Shown: positions 35,501 through 48,081, counted from the stretch's first letter. The stretch is 64,000 nucleotides of DNA from Hyparrhenia diplandra (GCA_015847255.1 JADLZK010002559.1:310001-374000), one strand, 5' to 3'. Program-made: numbers and translations. The notes: generated by a model from the letters alone, not told the origin.

Positions 35501-36953
35501 GGCTGCTGTCGCTCGCGAGCTGCTTGGCCTGGTAGCTGCCTTGCAAGCTAACAAGGAAAGGAGCAGTTGTGTACTGATCGAATTCATGTATGGTGGGTCT
35601 GTGGGACTCGGTCGACCGGCCGCCGCCGCTTGCCCGTTCGAGACAGAGAAAGCAGGTGCTGTGCTGCCGCCGCCGACGGAAGTGCCTAGGTGGGTGCCGA
35701 CCGTTGGGTTGGAGCCGTTGGTGGCCTGGAGTGCTAGCAGGGATATAAGGTGTGATTGTTCCCCTCCCTGCTGTATAGCTTTTGCCTCTAACAGAAAAAT
35801 ACAGTAAGCTACCCCTTTGCTCTTAGTAAGCTAGGGTTCATCCCTTTCCACTCTTATCCTCATGATTTGAGCTGAGATTTTAAGGAGAGAGTGAGAGCCC
35901 TTGGTAGGTGTGTATGAGAGAGTGAGGATCCACCAATTCACCATTTGATTCCACTCTAGATTAGAGCTAATTTGAGAGGGGATTGAGATACCTAGTGCAT
36001 TGCATTTCGGGATTCATATTTGTGACACTAGGTGGTGATTGCGATTTGTGGATTTCCTATTACTCTTGGTGATTGTCATCACCTAGACGGTTTGGAGATT
36101 GTGACTCCGTTGAAGCACACGCAATTGGAGATTGTGCGGTGCTCGGAGGAGGATTTGTGAGGTTCATGCTCACCTCGCGTGGATCGCGAAGAGCAACACT
36201 ACTAGAGCGTGTCATTGAGTTACCTCACTTGTGAGTGTGGGTTCAATCGCGGTGCCTTGAGGGGCTCACTTGAGAGTGGTGTCTTGCGGTGCCTTGCGGG
36301 GCGTGCCTTGAGGGGCAAGTGATTTGAGGATCACACCGAAGAAACATCTAGGTGAAACACCGAAGGAACCACCCAAGGTGTTGGTTGACATAACGAGGAG
36401 TAGGGGAAGTTGGTAAGCTTCCCGATACCTCGGTAAAAAATCACCGGTGTCAACTTGTCTACTCTTCTCGGTGGTTTGCATTCTCCAAATCACAAGCTTT
36501 GTATTTACATTCATATATACCTTGTGCTTATGGAGTAGCTCTTGCAATTACTAGCTTGTGTAGATTGTTTAGTTGCTTTGCTTAGTTTGTGTAGCTAAGT
36601 AATTTGAGCCTTTGGGTTAGGCGTGTGTTGCCTTGTCCATTGTGCATCTAGTGAGCTTAGGTTGGCTTTGTGCTTTTGCTCATTAGAATTGTGTAGGAGC
36701 TCACCCTTGCTTGAAGTACTAGTGCATAGGTTTGTGTGACCTTGCAATAGAAACGATTAGGAGCTCAAGCTAGGCTTATAACCTCATTTGCTTTGTATAA
36801 GATCTTTTGTGAGGTGATTTAGAGTCATAGGTAGAGGGGTCAAGTCTAGGCTAAGCGATTTGTTTTAATTCCGCATTGTATTCGATTAGCCATCGCAATT
36901 AGTTTTAGAAAAGGACTATTCACCCCCCTTCTAGTCCCCATCTCGACCCTACA
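32505..36953 (+). mobile_element. Copia-like solo LTR (with nested Helitron)
   Basis: It starts TGAAAGGTCCCTTGTGG, followed by TTTTTGGTAATTGAGTGACA, a start I recognise from grass LTR families. It ends with TTCACCCCCCTTCTAGTCCC and then GACCCTACA. The flanks are TGGGT before (32500-32504) and CGGGT after (36954-36958), a probable 5 bp target duplication with one C-to-T change. No primer site or coding region follows, so this is best read as a solo LTR. Without the inserted Helitron (33276-35110) it would be about 2.6 kb. The orientation shown is that of the LTR start. Confidence 0.6.
33276..35110 (-). mobile_element. Helitron-like element inside the LTR
   Basis: On the minus strand the 5' end reads A|TCCCCCCCACTGGGGC at 35110. 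The 3' end has the hairpin GCAGC-(3 nt)-GCTGC (33291-33303), then GAATTCCCCCCTAG at 33276 and a following T. That fits Helitron rules (A|TC...hairpin...CTAG|T). Near the 3' end there are about three and a half imperfect tandem copies of a roughly 50 bp unit containing GTACTTCTAGAATAATT (33300-33440). The part at 34260-34850 is GC-rich and could be captured sequence, but no protein is recognised there. No Rep/helicase is encoded. Confidence 0.55.
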
Positions 36954-37460
36954 CGGGTCCAAATAAGACTTTCGGCCAGCATGTAGGCACACGGCGCCAT
37001 TGAGCCGGAGGCTAACGAGTCCGAGCCTAGGAGCCCATGTAGCCATTTTTCAACCGCTGAGTGTTAATGACTGATTGTGGGACAAATTGACCTCGGGCTT
37101 TAGGCAATTGCGCTAATTTTGCTTTCGGTTGCTACGATTTGTAAAGCAAAGTCACATGAATTGCAATCTAGTTGTTAGGGTTCTCTCATTTTTCAGTTTG
37201 TTCGATGGGGGACAAAAATCATACTAACATGACAAAACCTTACCTATTCTAGTTGTTGACATGCATAGCTTAACTTTTGCAACTAATTGATTTCATACCC
37301 GAGAGCACTATATGTGGGGGTTCAAAATAGTTCATAACTTTGTGGCATGCATTGGAGGATATTTTAGTGGAGATTCTCCTGAGATTAAAATTGATGAGCA
37401 GTTGCTTGATTGGTTTATTTTTAGTGGAGGTTCTATCGAGATTAAAAATGATGAGCAGTT
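36954..37460. other. Intergenic DNA with a short tandem repeat
   Basis: No gene is seen. At about 37360-37460 a unit of about 70 bp with TTTTAGTGGAG.TTCT and GATGAGCAGTT occurs twice. Confidence 0.45.
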
Positions 37461-37465
37461 CTACT

Positions 37466-38040
37466 AGGACCAAACATAATCCCTCCTCTCCTTAAAACCT
37501 TTACTTGGAGGCTCATTTGTAGAGCTCTTGTCACGGGGGGAAGAGCAAGTAGATTCTATGTTCATATTAGCCAACATTGTTCATACTGTCACTAGAAGAT
37601 GATAATCATTTGCTTTTCAAATGTGAGCTCCCTTCTCAGGTATGGGCCATTGCCAACCCACCCCTCCCAACTCATACTATTACATCTTCAGAGGATGGTG
37701 TACAAATTGCTCTTCCTCTTTTGATTACCCCTAACCCATCAGAAACTTCCCTTTGTACAACTTTGTCTACACTGTGGTATTTCTGGAAAGCTTGTAATGA
37801 CAACAGGTTTCAAAGGAAAACATGGACCTCTTCTCTGGTACATAAATCAGCTCAAGCACATATGCAGACACATTTCTAGGCACTCGATGAACAGGTCCAG
37901 ACTCAAGCACCACAAATGGCCATGGCAGCACTGCTCATCCAAGCTCAACAGATACCCCAGTTGCAAGGTACTAGTTCTCTGCATGCAGGCTTCGGCATCG
38001 TTTTGGGTAGGGACTATCAATAACAGGTCGACCCTCTCTA
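37466..38040 (+). pseudogene. LINE reverse-transcriptase C-terminal remnant
   Basis: Frames give the zinc-binding segment that follows plant L1 reverse transcriptases (zf-RVT): PPLLKTFTWRLICRAL, then DNHLLFKCELPSQVWA and LSTLWYFWKACNDNRF. A frame change occurs near 37575. The same protein region recurs in the LINE at 51.8 kb. The RNase H part is absent. It is a dead fragment. Confidence 0.7.
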
Positions 38041-38059
38041 AGTCACCCATTTGAATATA

Positions 38060-39770
38060 ATCCAGCGGTAGACTACAACAGACATGTATCTTGTTGAATA
38101 TCCCTCTTCTTTACAGGGCGTGCGGTGCTATTCGGATGCCTCTATCCCCCGGATATTGCTGGCGCCGGTCAAAGATCACAAGCTAACCCCCTAGTCGTTG
38201 GGTTCAAAACACAGTTTCAGCGCATTGACCAGACTCATGCAAAGTTGCACCAGACGCGTCTGGTGCAGAGTTTGGTCACTCCTAATGGCTACTACACAAC
38301 AATTTTCAAATGATGACCAGACTCACCGTGAGTCTGGTCAGCATCGACCAGACTCATCTCGTCATGAAAAACCCTCATTTGACGGACCATTGGACGGTGA
38401 CTAGACTCTTGACCAAACTCATCCCACATGAGTGCGGTGGTAGAGTCCGGTCGATTACTACATACCTGAACCGACCGGAGACGGGTGCGAGTCCTGGTCA
38501 ACCAAACACTGCCCAAACTCCACCGAATTGAAAACTTTCCAAAATAAAGATGTTCAATGTGATCTCTAGGCAATCTCTCGAGCCCTAGTGCTAAGTTTGA
38601 CTAGTGTGCACCACACTAAACCATTAGACTCACCTAGGTCAATTAAGCTACCCATTCATGCCCCCCTTTATAGTACTGCCAAAGTGAAAAATAAAACCTA
38701 GAACTACTCTAAGTGCCTCTCAACACCAAACAACACATAGAACTAATCCATCCTTGGTCTTATCGTCGCTAGAATATTTAAGCTTAGAAGAAAATTAAAT
38801 CAACATACATTTTGATAGGGGATGAGTGGAAATGTTCCTTCACAACTCATAACCAATTATACAAATATATTACATTTAAGTTCATGACGACAATGATTTA
38901 TGAAATGTACTGGATAAATTTATACATTTAACTGAAACATTATGACATAAAAATATTTATACTGATATACGTACAAGCACTTTCCTATGATTGTTTGATG
39001 TGAACAAAATTAACATCTTGAAAGGTGGAGGATGTTAGTGTAGACAAAGTTAGCTATAACCGCTCTCATCAATTTGATTTCTTTGGAGTAAATATTGATT
39101 ATTAGGGTTAAATATTAATATTATCTTGATGTTAGCATCATTATTGGCCAGGGCTACTTCTCACCTCAAACTCTACTACCAATCTTGAGCTCTATGGTGC
39201 ATGATTACATACATAACCAATAATTACACAACCGACATAAAAACTACAACCAATAAAGTGTACACAACCAGTAGAAAATCACAACCAACAAATTGTACAC
39301 AACCGGTAGAAAATGAACAAAGAAATAAGTAATTTTAATTAAGGTATTATACAGGAACATCAATTGTTTCTATTTTCTAATATCCCAACCATACTAACCA
39401 TACTAGAGCACAGGTGGATGAACTGGTGATGCAGTTTCCAATCCACCATGGCTTCTCTCCGTTGCCTTTTGTATTAGGCATTACATATATGTGAAACAAG
39501 TAAATCAAACTTAATTTCATCATCAGTGGCTCAACAACATATGTTTTTAATATGTTGCTCCACTCCATCGGAGTATGTAATTGTCTCGTATTTTTTCACT
39601 TAACAAATTGCACAATCATATAGGAAGCTAATTACTTCAGAAACCAAATAAATATAACCACACATGCATTGTCCATGCAACCGACAAACCTAACAGTTGT
39701 CAACTCTCCGTTGAGGCCGCGCCGATGAAGACGATCGCCGACGACAAGCATTGATTACTGATCGACGATC
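38060..39770. repeat. Degenerate LTR-like DNA with repeated inverted words
   Basis: From about 38210 to 38470 the words GACCAGACTC and GAGTCTGGTC recur in both orientations (for example CCAGACGCGTCTGG at about 38250), a pattern known from some grass LTRs. They look like C-to-T-decayed GACCGGAC/GTCCGGTC motifs. Further on (38600-39770) there is only AT-rich intergenic DNA and the 3' flank of the GRAS gene. Confidence 0.4.
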
Positions 39771-39771
39771 A

Positions 39772-42700
39772 TCAGCACCGCCACGCCGAGGCGGCGATGA
39801 TGGCGCGGTCCTGCCAGCCGAGCAGGAGGCATCCCTTGTCCTCGGTGAGCCGGTACCCGTCGCCGGCGCCGTAGAGGCCCAGCAAGACCTGGCTCTGGCC
39901 AACGGCGGCCGGGCTGAGCGGCACCGGCTCGAAGCCGCGGCCTTCCATGAGGCGCCTCCATCGGTCCAGCCGCTCGTGCCGCGCCACCCGGTCGGCGCCC
40001 TCGCACGCCACCACGTTCCTGATCTCCGGCGCCAGCAGGCACTGCTCCACCTTCATCCGCGGCGCCGAGTCCGCCGGGAACGTCGCGTCCAGCGAGTCGA
40101 AGATCGCCGAGTAGTAGTGCAGCGCCTCCAGAAACCTTCATGCATACAAAATCAAATGGTTTATGACTTGATGATCATGCATCTTCACTGCCAAAATGTT
40201 CATCTTGGCATCATCGATCACTTACCTGCCCAGGAAGTAGGGGCCGTTGTGGCCGGCCTCCTGCTCGACGAGCGTCATGATCTTGGGCGCCTGGTCGCGG
40301 ATCATGGAGAGCAGGGGGCCGAGGTGGACGCCGGGGACGCGGTGCAGCCTGTTGACAGCGTTGACAGCGAGGGCCTCGCCGACGCGGCGCTGGAGCGCGC
40401 CAGGGCGGGAGGCGCTCGAGCCTGTCGGCGACAGCGGCGTGGAACTCGAAGGGCACGCGCAGCGACGCGGCGAGGGAGGCGAGGTGGCGCCCGGTCTCCT
40501 GACGGCGGCGGAGGGGTGTCCGACGCCGGTGAGCCGCAGCGTCGGCGGGCCGCCGGGGCGCGCGGCCAGCGCCTGCAGGAACGCCGGCCACTGGTAGCCC
40601 TGCAGGATGTCGAGGTCGACGACGTGGACGCGGTCCTCGCCGTGGAACGCCTCGAAGATGGCCTGGTTGGCGGTGAAGTGCGCGAACTTGATGTAGGGGG
40701 CAGGCCTGGTACAGGATCTGGTAGATCTTGAGCGTGTCCGGCGACGGAGGGAACGTGTACGGCGCGACGCCCGCGCCCACGCCCGCGCCGCCGCGCGGCG
40801 TGGCGACGCCGCCGCCGCCGCCCGAGCCCGACGAGGAGGAGGAGGAGGACGGGTTGGACGAGAGGGTGAGGCGCGCGGCGAGGGCGTCGGCGAAGTAGGA
40901 GGCGACGCGCTGCATTGAGTCGCCCAGCGGCGAGGCGACGCGGCGGAGGAGGTGCAGGTGGCGCAGCGCCGATGGCTGGTCCCCTTGAGACGAAGTCGGC
41001 GCACGCTAGTAGCAGGTGCACCAGTTGAAGACCGCTGTCCTGTTCCTGCATGCATCATCAATCAATGGAGTTTAGCACTGTTAATGACTAGATTGATCAA
41101 AAAATAAGTTTTTGATCAAAGAGGGGCCTAAACCAAGCAATCACTTCGGAGCAACTGAAACAAGATTAAAGACCCTAATAAGCACTTAAGCAGGAACTCT
41201 AAATTGATCAAAAAATAAGTTTTTGATCACCAAAAATAATTTGATCTCAAAATACTACTAAAATTGTATGTACCCTCCTTCCTGATCGTAAAGTCCAGTG
41301 GAATCCGCGCGTGCGTAAACGACACGTGTTCATGAGAAGCAACGCGGTTATTTTGGACTGCACTATTGTCACGTACGCATGTTCCGATAGTATCGATGAA
41401 CTCAAAACATCCTAAGCATCTAGCGAGAGAGATCTATGGCTCCAAACAAAGGTTTCTACGGAGATTCCAACTAGAAGCATCTGCAAGGCCACTTTTACTT
41501 TGGCATCCTGGTTAACGCCTACGACAAAACAGCAATCGTACCCGGTGATCCACGACCGAGCTTTGCTTGCTTCATCACAGAATTACACAAATAAATAGCA
41601 AGATATGTACGGGTGCATGTTCCTCTAGCTGCAACCGTTTGCATGCATGGAACTGAGACCATTTGGCCAATCCAGGAAGCCCTTTTAGCTCTCATATATC
41701 TAGCTACAAACCTGAACATACATATATATATATATACAATACCAAACTATAAAGGTATGCTTATGTTTGAAACATATATGTCAAGTTTTGATGAAGATAT
41801 TTGCAAATCTGAAGAACAAACTTAAGTTTGACCAAGGTTATTTAACGTTAGATAGATAAATATAAAAAGCTAGTTACCTGTTCGGCCTCTGCCTGGATGA
41901 CTGAACCCAGCATGGTGTGCAGCGACGAGTCAGCTGCAGCGGCCCACTGATCAGACTTGGCCATCTGGTGCTGCAACGTGGCCAAGCCATCGCCACCGCC
42001 GAACTGTCCTGCGTAGTACAAGTCAGACGGCAAGCCGAGGCCCATCTGGAGCCCGGCAGCAGCGGCGGCGGCTGCGACGGCCTCCTCTCCGCCGACGTAG
42101 GCCGGCTCCGGCATGGCCAGGCACTCCGACAGGGTCGGCAGCTGAGAAGATGGAGGAGGAGCCACCGTGGTGACTGTGGCGGAGCTCCCACCGTTCTCCA
42201 TTAGTCCGGCCGCCGCCCGCTTCCCCGGCATCTGCTGGCCGTACCCTAGGTAACCTCCCTCCTTGTACTTGTAGTCGTCCAGGAAGCAGGGTTCCATGGA
42301 CGGCAGGGACAGGTTCTCACCATGGCCGTAGGAAGACGAGCACGAGAGAGACGATGGCCCGGTGCTCTGCTTGCCACTGTTGCTGTGGGCGTTGTTGTTG
42401 TTGATGTACACCTTGTGCAGCGGGCTCTGAGACTTTCCCTTGCCATGGTTAGCAACAAGGCCACCGTACAGCGGCTGGCCGCCGGCAGCGCCGCTTCCCT
42501 GGTCTAGTCCATGCGTGTAGCCTTGCTGCTGGCCGCCGCAGGTGCTGAAGAGGTTGGACGAGAAGGGGTGATCGCCTTGGGGAAGAGTCTCTCCGAGGTG
42601 AGGACACCATGTACTCCCTCTTGGGGATGACACCATGAAGTCCCTCCTTGGTGAAGACATCATGTAGTCCCTCTTTGGGGAAGACATCATGTAGTCCCTC

Positions 42701-43059
42701 TTTGGGGAAGACATCATGTAGTCTCTCTTGGGAGAGGAGGCCATGAAGTCCCTCCTAGGGCTTCCGAAGTCTCTCTTAGGAGAGAACATGAGGAAGTCAC
42801 CCCCTGAGGAGCCAATTTGCTCGGCGAAGAGCGACTCCCACATGGCAATGTCCGGCGACTGGACCTCGACGTCGATGTCTCCGTCGAACCTGAGGGCTTG
42901 TAGGCTGGCTAGGGCATCATTGGCGTCGATATCGGCCGACGATGGCACGACGATGTTTGACTCCGACACCGAGGCGGTGGGCGATGTTGGAGCTGCTGCT
43001 TGTTGCTGCTGTAGTTTTGCGCCGGAGCTTGTGTCGAGACTCCCCATGCTTGAGCACAT
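39772..43059 (-). CDS. GRAS transcription factor, RAM1-like
   Basis: Minus-strand exons: 41878-43059, 40226-41045, 39772-40135; introns are GT-AG. The start MCSSMGSLDTSS is at 43059 (MGSLDT at 43047 is an alternative). About 665 residues. The N-terminal part has DGDIDVEVQSPDIAMWESLF, a run of 9-residue repeats, and SQSPLHKVYIN. The GRAS domain shows LVHLLLACADFVS (LHRI), VHVVDLDILQGYQWPAFLQA (VHIID), HYYSAIFDSLDATFP (PFYRE) and a C-terminal SAWRC (SAW). The N-terminal blocks resemble what I recall of RAM1, a nuclear regulator of arbuscular mycorrhiza genes; subfamily placement is tentative. Odd: exon 2 needs at least four single-base corrections (near 40980, 40703, 40500 and 40405), and exon 1 has a compensating pair near 42600. 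No in-frame stop exists in the corrected frame. Confidence 0.85.
42572..42790 (-). repeat. 27 bp tandem repeat encoding a 9-residue unit
   Basis: About seven copies of a 27 bp unit encode variants of D-Y-M-M-S-S-P-K-R in the N-terminal region of the GRAS protein. The central copies (42650-42720) are nearly identical. Each unit has an SSP followed by basic residues. Confidence 0.9.
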
Positions 43060-44039
43060 GAGAGATCGACCAACCAATGATCAACCCTCCCCAGCCACAG
43101 GAGAGTAAGGATGCATATAACAAGAACACTCTTCTGTACGTAGGTTGTTGGATGAATAACAATGGACAACAGCAGTGCTCAGGTTGGCATTGATAAAGCT
43201 ACAAAATTTCTATGAATTTAACCCAGGTTTATGAGAGAAGGAGGGAAAGTGCGTGGGGTGAAGCTTGCAGCGTGTTGGCCGGGCTCCTCTATAGCTCGTC
43301 CAGCCTGGTTGCAGGGTGTTGAGGGAGGGATAAAGGGAGGAAGGAGCGTGCCAGGAATAGACATTCTTGGAGCCATTACCTTGGCCTCTGCACCCATGTC
43401 AAAATAGAGTTTTGGTCGGTTCCTGAGGTAATGTTTCTGTCAATTCCCTTTGTACTGTACTGCTGTTGGTTATTGGTCGAAGGCACCCTGCCAACAAAAC
43501 GATAAAGCAGGTCTCACAAGAAACCAGGTGTTCCAAGGAACAAGGGACAACGGACTTACATGGGAGGAAACCCTGCTAGGGAATCATCGATAAAATATGA
43601 CATAGTACACACTTGAGTGTATGTGCCACATATCTATGTTACAGTTCTATAGGAATATATAATAATCTACATATCTAAGTTACAGTTAACTGAAAACACA
43701 CGAAGAGCATACAAAGTAAATGATTTGCTACAAGGTGATCATCTATGACCATGCATTTGGGTGATATGAGTACTTGTTGTCCTTTCTCCAGAGGTAGTCA
43801 GGAACTAGGTGAAGCCTATTAGTTTAGTTTTCAGTGTTTGAAGTACTATGTAGGATTCAGTGCTTCATAAACAGAATTTTTGCATTCACATTGTCCTCAT
43901 TGATGAGGGCGCCCATACTTTGAAAATTTAGTGGGAGAAGTCACTGCAGGGGAGATCAGCATGCAGCTCAGCAGAAAATCTCGACATGTACTCGGTTTGA
44001 AATATATATCTTGAAAGGCCACAACTAGACAACTTTTGA
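43060..44039. other. Promoter region of the GRAS gene
   Basis: Upstream sequence of the minus-strand GRAS gene. No other gene is seen. No core promoter motif could be assigned with confidence. Confidence 0.4.
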
Positions 44040-44260
44040 CACTACCGGAAAAACACTTCGTTGCGAGTGTTGGACTCTTTGCCGAAAGTGTATTTTATCG
44101 GGCACTTCGGCAAAGAACATCTTTGCCGAGTGCAAAATAAAAACACACGGCAAAGAAGAACACTCGGCAAAGATGGCTTTGCCGAGTGCCAAAAAGGTGT
44201 GTCTTTGCCGAGTGTCAAAAAAGGCAGTCTTTTTTTTTGGCACTCAGCAAGAAAAGGGAA
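44040..44260. mobile_element. CACTA transposon end (truncated)
   Basis: It begins CACTACCGGAAAAACACTTC, and the next 220 bp carry many direct and inverted copies of TTTGCCGAGTG and its complement. Such subterminal repeats are the transposase-binding sites of En/Spm-type CACTA elements in panicoid grasses. No matching right end or transposase was found within the window, so the element is truncated or its far end has decayed. Confidence 0.75.
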
Positions 44261-47114
44261 AAACAATTTTTCAAAAAACTTTTTGGGGCCTTAAATGAAT
44301 TTAAATAAAAGAGTTGTTAACTACAAAGTTCCATAATTTTTCGAGATCTACAATTTTCATTTAGAAAGTTTTTCTATTCGAGGTCGTTTAAAAAATTCGA
44401 ATTTCTTCAGATTTGAAATTTGAAAGATTTGGACCTAGTTTTGCATAATAAGATGTGAATTCAAACCAAAAAATTTCTATTAAAAAGCTTCATATCTTTT
44501 GAGATTTACAAAGTTTATTTTGATAATTTCTTCATTTGAGCCCTTTGTCACCGGTTGGGGTCCTGATTTAGGCGAGAACGAAGACGCGGGGCCACAGTGG
44601 CCCGGCTAGGGGCTCTGCTTTGCCGATGTTGATGACAACACGGTCGTCGGTGAGGTGCCCTACATGCCTCTAAACTTCTTATCAATACAGAATCCAACAT
44701 CTTTTTTTTTTTTTTTTTTTTCAAACTGTTTTGCTTTTAACAACGAGAATACCGGCCCAAGTTCTGGGGTTGATCAAGAAAGAACTGGGTATCTTCAGTA
44801 AAGCTTTGGGGAAATTAGAGTTATCAGCATGAGTATCCTCTTGCGCTTATATCTCCAATTTTATGAGTTTGAGTGGTCTTAATAATGTAACAATCAAATT
44901 ATTGTAAGTTTCTTCCCTCTTATATGATGTAGCAGTGCTCCTAATTTTCCCAGAAAAAAAAAAATGGACATCACTACTCTTTCGTGGAATTATCACTATC
45001 AGCACTCACTGTCATATTAGTAATAAGTAATAGCAAAAATAATGCAAAGGTGCATTGGTATATATGTACTGATAAACTAATCTTAATCCATCTAACATAT
45101 ATAGTATAATAAAGGGTTACATACAATACTTTGATGTTATATTCCTCTATAACAATATATATTCTTTTGCGTGTGGACGCGAGGAACTTTGCTAGGACTC
45201 GTCCGTATATGTATGGGCATTGACAATGTCGTCCGCCAATACCTTGGATTTCCCAAAGTCCCAGAGTGGTTTGGAGCTGTCCCCTAGGTGGGTTCTCTTG
45301 GAAAGCATCCTAACCAGCTTAATTCTCTTGTGTTCTTCCACTATGTCCCCTTTCTATAGCATATAGCAACATGGAATATTACATACATATCTCCTTTGGA
45401 CTCTTGTAGACCATACAGATGACAAAGAAGATGTGTATGGTATACGTATATCTCTCTACGTCTACGTACAAAGGTGAGCTACACTATTGTAAAAAAATTC
45501 ACCAATGCCATGGGAAAATATAAGTAGAGGACAAACAATGCAAATCTCTTTCAGGTGGGGCCCACACCCGGCCGTCAGCCCAATTGTACAATTGCATGCT
45601 ACAAAGGTGGGCATCACACGTGAGCCAGGACAGCTTCATATCTTGGGTTTGGATGCTTCTCCATTGGCTTATTAGGCTGCCATTCGGGTGGCATTATTTG
45701 TTTGCTTTTGAGATGGTAATTTTGTAGCACTAACAAATTTGACTTTAGCTTCCTTAAACTAATGTACCGTCCAAGAAAGATGGCTCCCAATGCCGTTAGA
45801 ATACAGTTGTGTTAAGAACAAGAACAAGTAATGACAAGGCATGTATATATTATGATATGGTACAATAGTTGTGCAGCTATAAGGCTAGCTTGCAGAAATT
45901 AACCTCTACTTCAGAGACAAAACGCATCTAAGCTGTGGCACTTACTGCGTTCTTTCTGTTTGTGAGAACCAACAATGACTTCATGGACTGCTTGCAAAAG
46001 GAGTTGTTTGTTCTAGTCTTACAATTTTTTTATAGGTGAGCACTCATCAATGTTTTGGGATTCATCAAGGAATATCGCCACCACCCAAGATAAGTGTCTC
46101 TCTTCGCGGATGCTTTTGAAGGGTCGATGATGGTTTCTTTCTTATGGGATTCTTCACAACATTATGGTGTTCTGACTTTTCTAAGCCTATAAGATGATCT
46201 TCGAGTGTACATAATATGTTCAATCAACATATAGCCTGCGAGAATATATATAGACAAGAATCTTAAATGTTCTTCGATTATCGTAATTTAATTTCACCAC
46301 ACATTTTTGGAGCTGAAACATGGTCGTAATCTTTTTTTTTTTATAAGTAACATGGTAGTAATCTTAAGATACTGATGTGGATATTGGGTGTTACAATGTC
46401 CTAATAAGAAAGATAACAATTTTCTTAAAAAATAGAGGCATATGTAAACCTATCTAAAGTGTGAAACTACTATAGAAGCCAAAAGGGTGCTTTTTAAAGT
46501 CTTCAAATCCTATGGAGTTTCCATTTCACATAGCTTCGCTTCACTAGTGACATAACTTTTTTTTTTCATCAACTCTATGACCAAAACTGAAAGAACTAAA
46601 GTTATTTGGTGTGAATCATTTGACAAAACATCTCTACATGTGGAGCTCCTTAAAGCATGCTCTCATAGAGTACGTAGGGGCCCATAAAGCGAGTTGAAGC
46701 TGGGAGAAGCAGTTATTTTCAGCTTCATCTCACACCGTACACCAATCCTTCATGAGACCACGTTTTAAGGAGATCGCTTCACATGTAAAACTATTTTCAT
46801 TTTTTTAGCACAAAACAGCTTCAAACATCTTGTGAAGCTGCTGAAGACACTGTGCCAAACGGGACAAGTATGCTAGATATAATCAAGAGTATATATTGGG
46901 ACACAGAGCTTGATCGAACATGCTTACAAAAGCATCTCATGAAAATTTTCACAACACAATATCTTGGAGCAGTGTAATAGCTAGTATTTTTCACAACACA
47001 ATATCTTGGAACAGTGTAATATAGCTAGTAAACTGTGTTGTGTGATTACAATCGGTTCGGACTCTAATTCTCAAAAGACTACTAACATATGCTTCAAGAA
47101 CAACAGCTAGCTTA
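44261..47114. other. Intergenic DNA, no gene seen
   Basis: Long AT-rich stretch with a T21 tract near 44701. Near 46950-47031 a unit of about 40 bp containing TTTCACAACACAATATCTTGG is tandemly doubled. No protein or RNA gene is recognised. Confidence 0.4.
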
Positions 47115-47473
47115 GGCTGTCTCCAACAGCAGTGGGCTGAACTTTAGACTCATTCTGTGATTTGGGGAATGAACAGGAAAATAGTCTGATACCTAAATCT
47201 TTCCGTTTCCAACAGTCGAGGCAAAAGAAGAGACCCAAGCACCGACCACATGTTTAAAACAGAGTTTCGCGGACTGCAGGCCGCGGCAGCTACGCGGGAG
47301 AGAATGCATCTGAAGAGAGAGAGAGACGCTTATATGCCAAGCCACTCCACATGGATGCAAATTAACTCAGCCCATTGCCTATTCTGTTGGAGGCTCGTTT
47401 TGGCACCTAAAACAACTGTACACCACGTATTTTGGATATGCATCACCGGATGCATGCTCTCTTGAGACAGCCC
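47115..47473. mobile_element. Tourist-like MITE
   Basis: The ends GGCTGTCTC and GAGACAGCCC are inverted repeats, and TTA flanks both sides (47112-47114 and 47474-47476), as in PIF/Harbinger MITEs. It is 359 bp long, with no transposase. Its short open frames are not real genes. Confidence 0.65.
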
Positions 47474-48081
47474 TTAAGCTTGGAACAAAACCACCACAAA
47501 ATGAGACAAAACTTTGCATTCGGCATACCGTGCACTTTCAGATGTGTAGTATTAGTTCAAGTTGTTGGAATTCAAAATTGTAAACGAATCAGTTTTCAAT
47601 TCCTTCCAGAGCAGCATCATTGAGTCTTGGATTGCGTGATTGTTAGGCAGATGATGATTGCCCCATACTTTATAGAAAAATGCTTGACTTACTGCGCAGT
47701 ACACTGCCCCAAGTTCTACGTAGATGCGTGCATTATGCCAAGTGCCAACGCATATATTCTGTCCTAGCTAGTGTCTCAGGCATGCGGTTAACACTTCCGA
47801 CAAGAGCAGAGAAAAGGTTATTTTTCCGCAGTAGTTTTGGGCGGTATTTGTATGTGCACCGACGCTCCTGCCGTGCACAAAACTACGTATTTACTATCTG
47901 CTTGCATGGTTCTTCTAGGACCCTTTTGGCCACCCGCATGGTAGGCATCTGGGAGACGGCGTATATATATATCATTGTCGCTGAATGGTTTTAAAGACAG
48001 GCAAACACACGATAATTGTATCAATTAGGGTTGGACAGCAAAGGGATTTCATACTAAAAAACTATCTGTAGAGGTGAACGT
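47474..48081. other. Intergenic DNA, no gene seen
   Basis: Mixed sequence with frames of up to about 100 residues, none similar to a known protein. Confidence 0.4.

Noticed and set aside
35118..35807. 229-residue plus-strand frame
   Set aside because: It lies in the GC-rich part of the Copia-like LTR, is Cys/Leu/Ala-rich by composition, and has no domain.
39751..40731. 326-residue plus-strand frame over the GRAS gene
   Set aside because: It is antisense to the GRAS exons and crosses an intron of that gene. Arg/Gly/Ala-rich shadow.
42572..42790. Regular 27 bp repeats considered as a CRISPR-like array
   Set aside because: There are no spacers, the units are directly adjacent, and they are in frame inside a coding exon of a plant gene.
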